The notes under the pieces were generated by a model that worked only from the letters and a program-made list of their open reading frames with translations, had not been told where the DNA came from and made no database searches. Below are positions 6,856-9,737 of a stretch of DNA of 9,737 bases, in pieces. Position numbers and translations under genes: made by a program. Positions within the stretch are counted from its first letter, which is position 1. The number at the start of each line of letters is the position of its first letter. Source of the DNA: JBKPIY01 sp046730475 (GTDB lineage Bacteria; Actinomycetota; Thermoleophilia; Solirubrobacterales; 70-9); contig JBKPIY010000091.1 in assembly GCA_046730475.1 (NCBI GenBank), forward strand, positions 1 through 9,737. Direction: 5' to 3'.

Positions 6856-6916
6856 TTCCGCGAGCGAGGCGAACTGGTCGAGTCGTGCCGGCGGCGGGGA
6901 GCTAGCCGAAGCCACG

Positions 6917-8176
6917 ATGGAGCCGGTCGCCGCCACAGCCACCTCGGAGTTCCCGATCGAGCGGGTTCGCTCCTCGTTCCCGGCCCTCGAGCGAGAGGTG
7001 AACGGGAAGCCGATCGCCTACCTGGACAGCGGCGCCAGCGCCCAGCGAGTGCTCGCCTCGATCCAGGCGGTCGATCGCTACGAGCGCCGCCACCACTCGA
7101 ACGTCCACCGGGGCGCCCACACGATGTCGGCCGAGGCGACCGCCGCCTATGAGGGGGCGAGGGCAACCGTGGCCGACCACATCGGCGCCGCCGACCGTCG
7201 CGAGGTGATCTTCGTCCGCAACGCGACCGAGGCGATCAACCTCGTTGCCCGGGCGTGGGGCGATGCCAACGTCGGATCCTCGGACCGGGTGGTGCTCACC
7301 GAGATGGAGCACCATTCGAACATCGTCCCGTGGCAGCAGCTCGCCGAGCGGACCGGCGCCGCGATCGACTGGGTTCCGGTCACAGACGAGGGCCTCCTCG
7401 ACCTCGACGCGCTCGCGAGGCTCCTCGAGCGCGCCCCGAAGCTCGTCGCAGTCACCCACATCTCGAACGTGCTCGGGACGCAGAACCCGCTCGCGGAGAT
7501 CGCCCGGATGGCCCACGACGCGGGCGCCCTCGTCCTCGCCGACGGCGCCCAGGCGGCGCCGAAGCTTCCCCTCGACATGGGCGAGCTCGGGGTCGACTTC
7601 TACGCGATCACCGGCCACAAGCTCTACGGGCCCACCGGGATCGGGGCGCTCTGGGCCCGCGCCGAGCTGCTCGCCGCGATGCCCCCATTCCTGGGCGGCG
7701 GCTCGATGATCCGCAAGGTCACCAAGGAGCGGACCACGTACGCCGACCCGCCGGCCCGGTTCGAGGCCGGTACCCCCGCGATCGCCCAGGCGATCGGGAT
7801 GGCGGCGGCGCTCCGCTGGCTCGACGGGCTCGGCAAGGCGGCGGCGATGGCCCACGAGCGCGAGATCGCCGCCTATGTGCTCGAGCGGCTGGCCGAGGTG
7901 CCGGGCCTGCGGTTGTTCGGACCGCCCCCTTCGCCGGAGCGGCTGGGCCCGGTCTCGTTCGAGCTCGAGGGGATCCACGCCCACGACGTCTCCGAGGTCC
8001 TCGACCGCCACGCGGTCGCGGTCCGGGCCGGCCATCACTGCGCCCAGCCGCTGATGGACCGCCTCGGGGTGCCGGCGACGGCCCGGGCGAGCTTCGCCGT
8101 CCACACCACCCGTGAGGAGATCGACCGCCTGGTCGAGGGCCTCCGCGACGCCCGCCGCGTGTTCGAGCTCGGCTAG
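6917..8176 (+). CDS. sufS: SufS-type cysteine desulfurase (PLP-dependent)
   Basis: A 419-residue group II cysteine desulfurase that removes sulfur from L-cysteine as a persulfide for Fe-S assembly. The PLP lysine is Lys235 in ITGHKLYGPTG. Asp209 and Gln212 (ADGAQ) contact the cofactor, the EMEHHSN motif (129-135) carries the ring-stacking His, and the persulfide cysteine is Cys375 in RAGHHCAQP, the short loop of the SufS class. The family motif RASF (390-393) is followed by AVHTT rather than the usual YN-type residues. The ATG at 6917 gives the normal family length; the open frame upstream overlaps sufC and adds only low-complexity sequence. Its ribosome site is poor (GGGGAG 15 bases away). 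It follows sufC by 61 bases and shares its stop bases CTAG with the convergent gene. Confidence 0.94.
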   Translation: MEPVAATATSEFPIERVRSSFPALEREVNGKPIAYLDSGASAQRVLASIQAVDRYERRHHSNVHRGAHTMSAEATAAYEGARATVADHIGAADRREVIFVRNATEAINLVARAWGDANVGSSDRVVLTEMEHHSNIVPWQQLAERTGAAIDWVPVTDEGLLDLDALARLLERAPKLVAVTHISNVLGTQNPLAEIARMAHDAGALVLADGAQAAPKLPLDMGELGVDFYAITGHKLYGPTGIGALWARAELLAAMPPFLGGGSMIRKVTKERTTYADPPARFEAGTPAIAQAIGMAAALRWLDGLGKAAAMAHEREIAAYVLERLAEVPGLRLFGPPPSPERLGPVSFELEGIHAHDVSEVLDRHAVAVRAGHHCAQPLMDRLGVPATARASFAVHTTREEIDRLVEGLRDARRVFELG

Positions 8177-8935
8177 CGGCGCGTCTTCAGCCTCACCCGC
8201 GCGGCCCGGCTCCTGGCGCTTCCCCCACCGCTCAGGAGCGTGACCTCGCCCGGAGCGGGGAAGGTGGCGGGAAGCCTGGCGGTCCCGTTGGCCCGCGACC
8301 TCGCCTTCCCGAGCGTGAACAGGTTCGAGGCGACGTTGCCATTCAGGCGGAAGGTGAAATCCGAGGCGGGCGTCGAGAAGAAGCAGGTGCTGAGCGGGGT
8401 GTAGGCGGTGCATCCCTTGCCGTAGCCGTCGGCGGGGTTGCGCCACACGGCCTCGTCCCCGTGCGCGGGGGGATGAAACGCTGACCAGGTCCACTGGTGG
8501 GCGCCCTTCGCCTGGATCGAGAGCCAGTAGGAGCCGGGGGGAAGCGCCAGCCCGGTCAGTGGGATCACGGGACTGTTCGAGAACTGGAGCGGGATCCCGG
8601 CCTGGTGGAAGATCTGCGCCCCCGGCACCGTCCCCGCGTCCACGTAGAGGGAGACGTCGACGGTGTCGTCCGACACCGCGCCCCCGCTGGGGACGACCGA
8701 GGTGATGCGCCAAGGAAAGCCCGCCGGGACAATGAAGTCGTCGGCACCCTGCGCATCCAGGGTGTCACTCGCCGAGAAATCGGTCGAGGTGAAGTTGCCA
8801 CCTTTCGTCCCCGTCTGCGCGAAGAGGACGGCGGCCGATGCGCGGGCGGTCGAGCCCGCCGCGAGGGTCGTCAGGGCGAGGAGCCCGAGCGCCGTGCAGG
8901 CGATCGCAAATGGGGTTCCGTCCCCTATCGGTCAT
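8173..8935 (-). CDS. Secreted protein with signal peptide interrupted by a probable 1-base frameshift
   Basis: The long frame has no ATG, GTG or TTG early on; its first usable start, GTG at 8676, lies inside the domain. Reading the same frame further upstream gives a full signal peptide (FAIACTALGLLALTTLAAG, then ARASA before the cut) and a mature start rich in Thr/Ser/Gly including ADDFIVPAGFPWRITSV. That phrase resembles exported bacterial proteins with anchor-type beta domains. An ATG at 8935 with an excellent GGGGAGG ribosome site opens MTDRGRNP in another frame. Dropping one C of the CCCC run at 8912-8915 joins the two into a 253-residue precursor with a basic N-region. The C-terminal third is beta-like and ends in a basic RAARVRLKTRR tail. 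Two nearby cysteines could form a disulfide. Function is unknown. It may be a pseudogene, phase-variable, or carry a sequencing error. Confidence 0.62.
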
Positions 8936-9000
8936 CGAGTCCTCCCCATCCCGCGGGGCAGGCTACCGGGTGGGTCCGGCGGCTGGGTAACCTCGTTGGG

Positions 9001-9426
9001 ATGGACGAGCTCTACCGGGACCAGATCCTCGAGCACTACAAGCGCCCGCACAATTTCGGGCGGCCCGACGACTTCGACCTCGACTACGAGGACTCGAACC
9101 CCTTCTGCGGCGACGAGCAGCACGTGTTCCTCAAGCTGGACGACGCCGGCCGGGTCTCCGAGGTCTCATTCGAGGGCAAGGGCTGCGCGATCTCGACGGC
9201 CGCCACCTCGCTTCTCACCGATGAGCTTCAGGGGAAAACCCGGGAGGAGATCCTTGAGCTTCCGAAGGAGTTCGTCCTCGACCTGCTCGGGATCGACATC
9301 TCGGCGACGAGGATGAAGTGCGCGATGCTCGGGCTCAAGGTCCTGAAGAGCGCCAGCCTCGGAAAGCCCGCCGACTGGGAAGACGAGGGCGAGCCGGGGG
9401 ACCCCGCCGAGGCGGTCTCCTTCTGA
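9001..9426 (+). CDS. sufU: SufU, zinc-dependent sulfur acceptor for SufS
   Basis: A 141-residue IscU-fold protein that accepts sulfur from SufS by zinc-ligand exchange. The start DELYRDQILEHYKRPHNFG is characteristic. The ligands are Cys36 and Asp38 (NPFCGDE), Cys62 (GKGCAIS) and Cys107 (RMKCAML). The stretch between the second and third cysteines contains the extra SufU segment (LQGKTREEI onward), which separates it from IscU. The ATG at 9001 has only a weak GGG before it and no clear promoter; the 65 bases upstream also carry the ribosome site of the divergent secreted gene. sufS normally sits directly beside sufU, but here an opposing gene lies between them, so sufU probably has its own promoter. 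Confidence 0.94.
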   Translation: MDELYRDQILEHYKRPHNFGRPDDFDLDYEDSNPFCGDEQHVFLKLDDAGRVSEVSFEGKGCAISTAATSLLTDELQGKTREEILELPKEFVLDLLGIDISATRMKCAMLGLKVLKSASLGKPADWEDEGEPGDPAEAVSF

Positions 9427-9438
9427 TCGCCCGCGATC
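9425..9438 (+). terminator. Short inverted repeat at the end of sufU, possible weak terminator
   Basis: GATCGC (9425-9430) and GCGATC (9433-9438) are perfect complements with a 2-base gap, overlapping the sufU stop. It is followed by a mixed GCTTTGCCCTT. The two-base loop is too tight for the whole stem, and there is no U-run, so termination is only a possibility in the 25-base gap between two converging genes. Confidence 0.25.
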
Positions 9439-9451
9439 GAGCTTTGCCCTT

Positions 9452-9737
9452 CTAGTAGACCACCCTCGAGCTCGCCCGCTTGCAGACGATCCCATGACCC
9501 CGCTTCCGGGCGGCGCCGGCGTAGAAGGCGCTCGTGCCCTGCAGCTGGGTGCTCAGGCGCCATTTGCCCTTCTTGTTGGTGAAGTCGAAGTCGAGCCGCT
9601 GCCCGTCGCCGTACAGCCACACCTTCCGGTGACGAACACAGAAGGCCTTGCGGCTGCTGACGTGCCCGTGGAAGGTGTTGTAGCCGTTGTACTTGATCGT
9701 CACCGTGCTCCGCACCGCCGTGCCGGCGCTCGCGGGC
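9452..9737 (-). CDS. Secreted beta-domain protein, 3' part only (runs off the right edge)
   Basis: The reading frame is open to the window edge. The residues before the GTG at 9715 are PASAGTA, which look like the end of a signal peptide or a linker, so the true start is probably beyond 9737. The visible part reads VTIKYNGYNTFHGHVSS, then FCVRHRKVWLY, TNKKGKWRLS, TSAFYAGAA and GIVCKRASSRVVY. This layout of short beta strands with two cysteines, a KVWLY-type strand and an NKKGKW turn recalls a domain repeated in exported proteins of Thermoleophilia-like Actinobacteria (recalled, not searched). The cysteines probably form a disulfide. The function is not known; an extracellular role is likely. 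Confidence 0.65.
   Translation of the reverse strand, partial: PASAGTAVRSTVTIKYNGYNTFHGHVSSRKAFCVRHRKVWLYGDGQRLDFDFTNKKGKWRLSTQLQGTSAFYAGAARKRGHGIVCKRASSRVVY

Noticed and set aside
6856..6916. Remnant of sufB or sufD between sufC and sufS
   Set aside because: Read in the frame continuous with sufS and found nothing recognisable as SufB or SufD; 61 bases are too few to judge.
6902..8713. 603-codon minus-strand open frame opposite sufS
   Set aside because: Composition (Arg, Gly, Val, His) is typical of the antisense frame of a high-GC gene, and sufS carries all its catalytic residues.

Overview
The window is very GC-rich, uses GTG starts and at least one probable leaderless start, and encodes a CysO-type sulfur carrier with a MoeZ-like E1 enzyme, an Rrf2-SufC-SufS-SufU cluster, and secreted proteins of a type common in soil Actinobacteria. 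I infer an actinomycetote, most likely of the Thermoleophilia/Solirubrobacterales type. The phylum is a fair inference; the class is a guess from the style of the secreted proteins.

Layout. (1) Positions 1-1994, plus strand: two paralogous glycoside-hydrolase-like genes in tandem. The second is complete and secreted. The first is a chimera: about 50 residues of a zinc alcohol dehydrogenase N-terminus joined to the back half of the hydrolase, with a C-terminal membrane anchor. (2) Positions 1969-3966, minus strand: a sulfur-transfer operon read as rhodanese, then a rhodanese-E1 fusion (MoeZ-like), then a CysO/MoaD-like carrier whose diglycine is followed by ten extra residues. (3) Positions 4073-4933, minus strand: htpX membrane metalloprotease, divergent from (4) a MarR-family regulator at 5049-5531. 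The gap between them is rich in inverted and direct repeats. (5) Positions 5575-8176, plus strand: an Rrf2-family regulator with three cysteines, sufC and sufS. The scaffold genes sufB and sufD, which normally accompany sufC, are not here. (6) Positions 8173-8935, minus strand: a secreted protein gene inserted convergently between sufS and sufU, apparently with a one-base frameshift inside its signal peptide. (7) Positions 9001-9426, plus strand: sufU. (8) Positions 9452-9737, minus strand: the 3' part of another secreted-domain gene that runs off the right edge.

How the genes work together. SufS takes sulfur from cysteine and passes it to SufU for Fe-S assembly with SufC and the missing SufBD. 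The rhodaneses and the E1 enzyme could load sulfur as a thiocarboxylate on the CysO-like carrier. The Rrf2 regulator probably senses Fe-S status. An IscR-type-I-like site lies directly before its own gene, and related ATACTT-containing sites lie before the rhodanese operon and in the htpX/marR promoter region, so one regulon may link the three units. No RNA gene, CRISPR array, insertion sequence or phage gene was seen. The genes themselves belong to known families; the interest is in how they are arranged, broken and possibly co-regulated.
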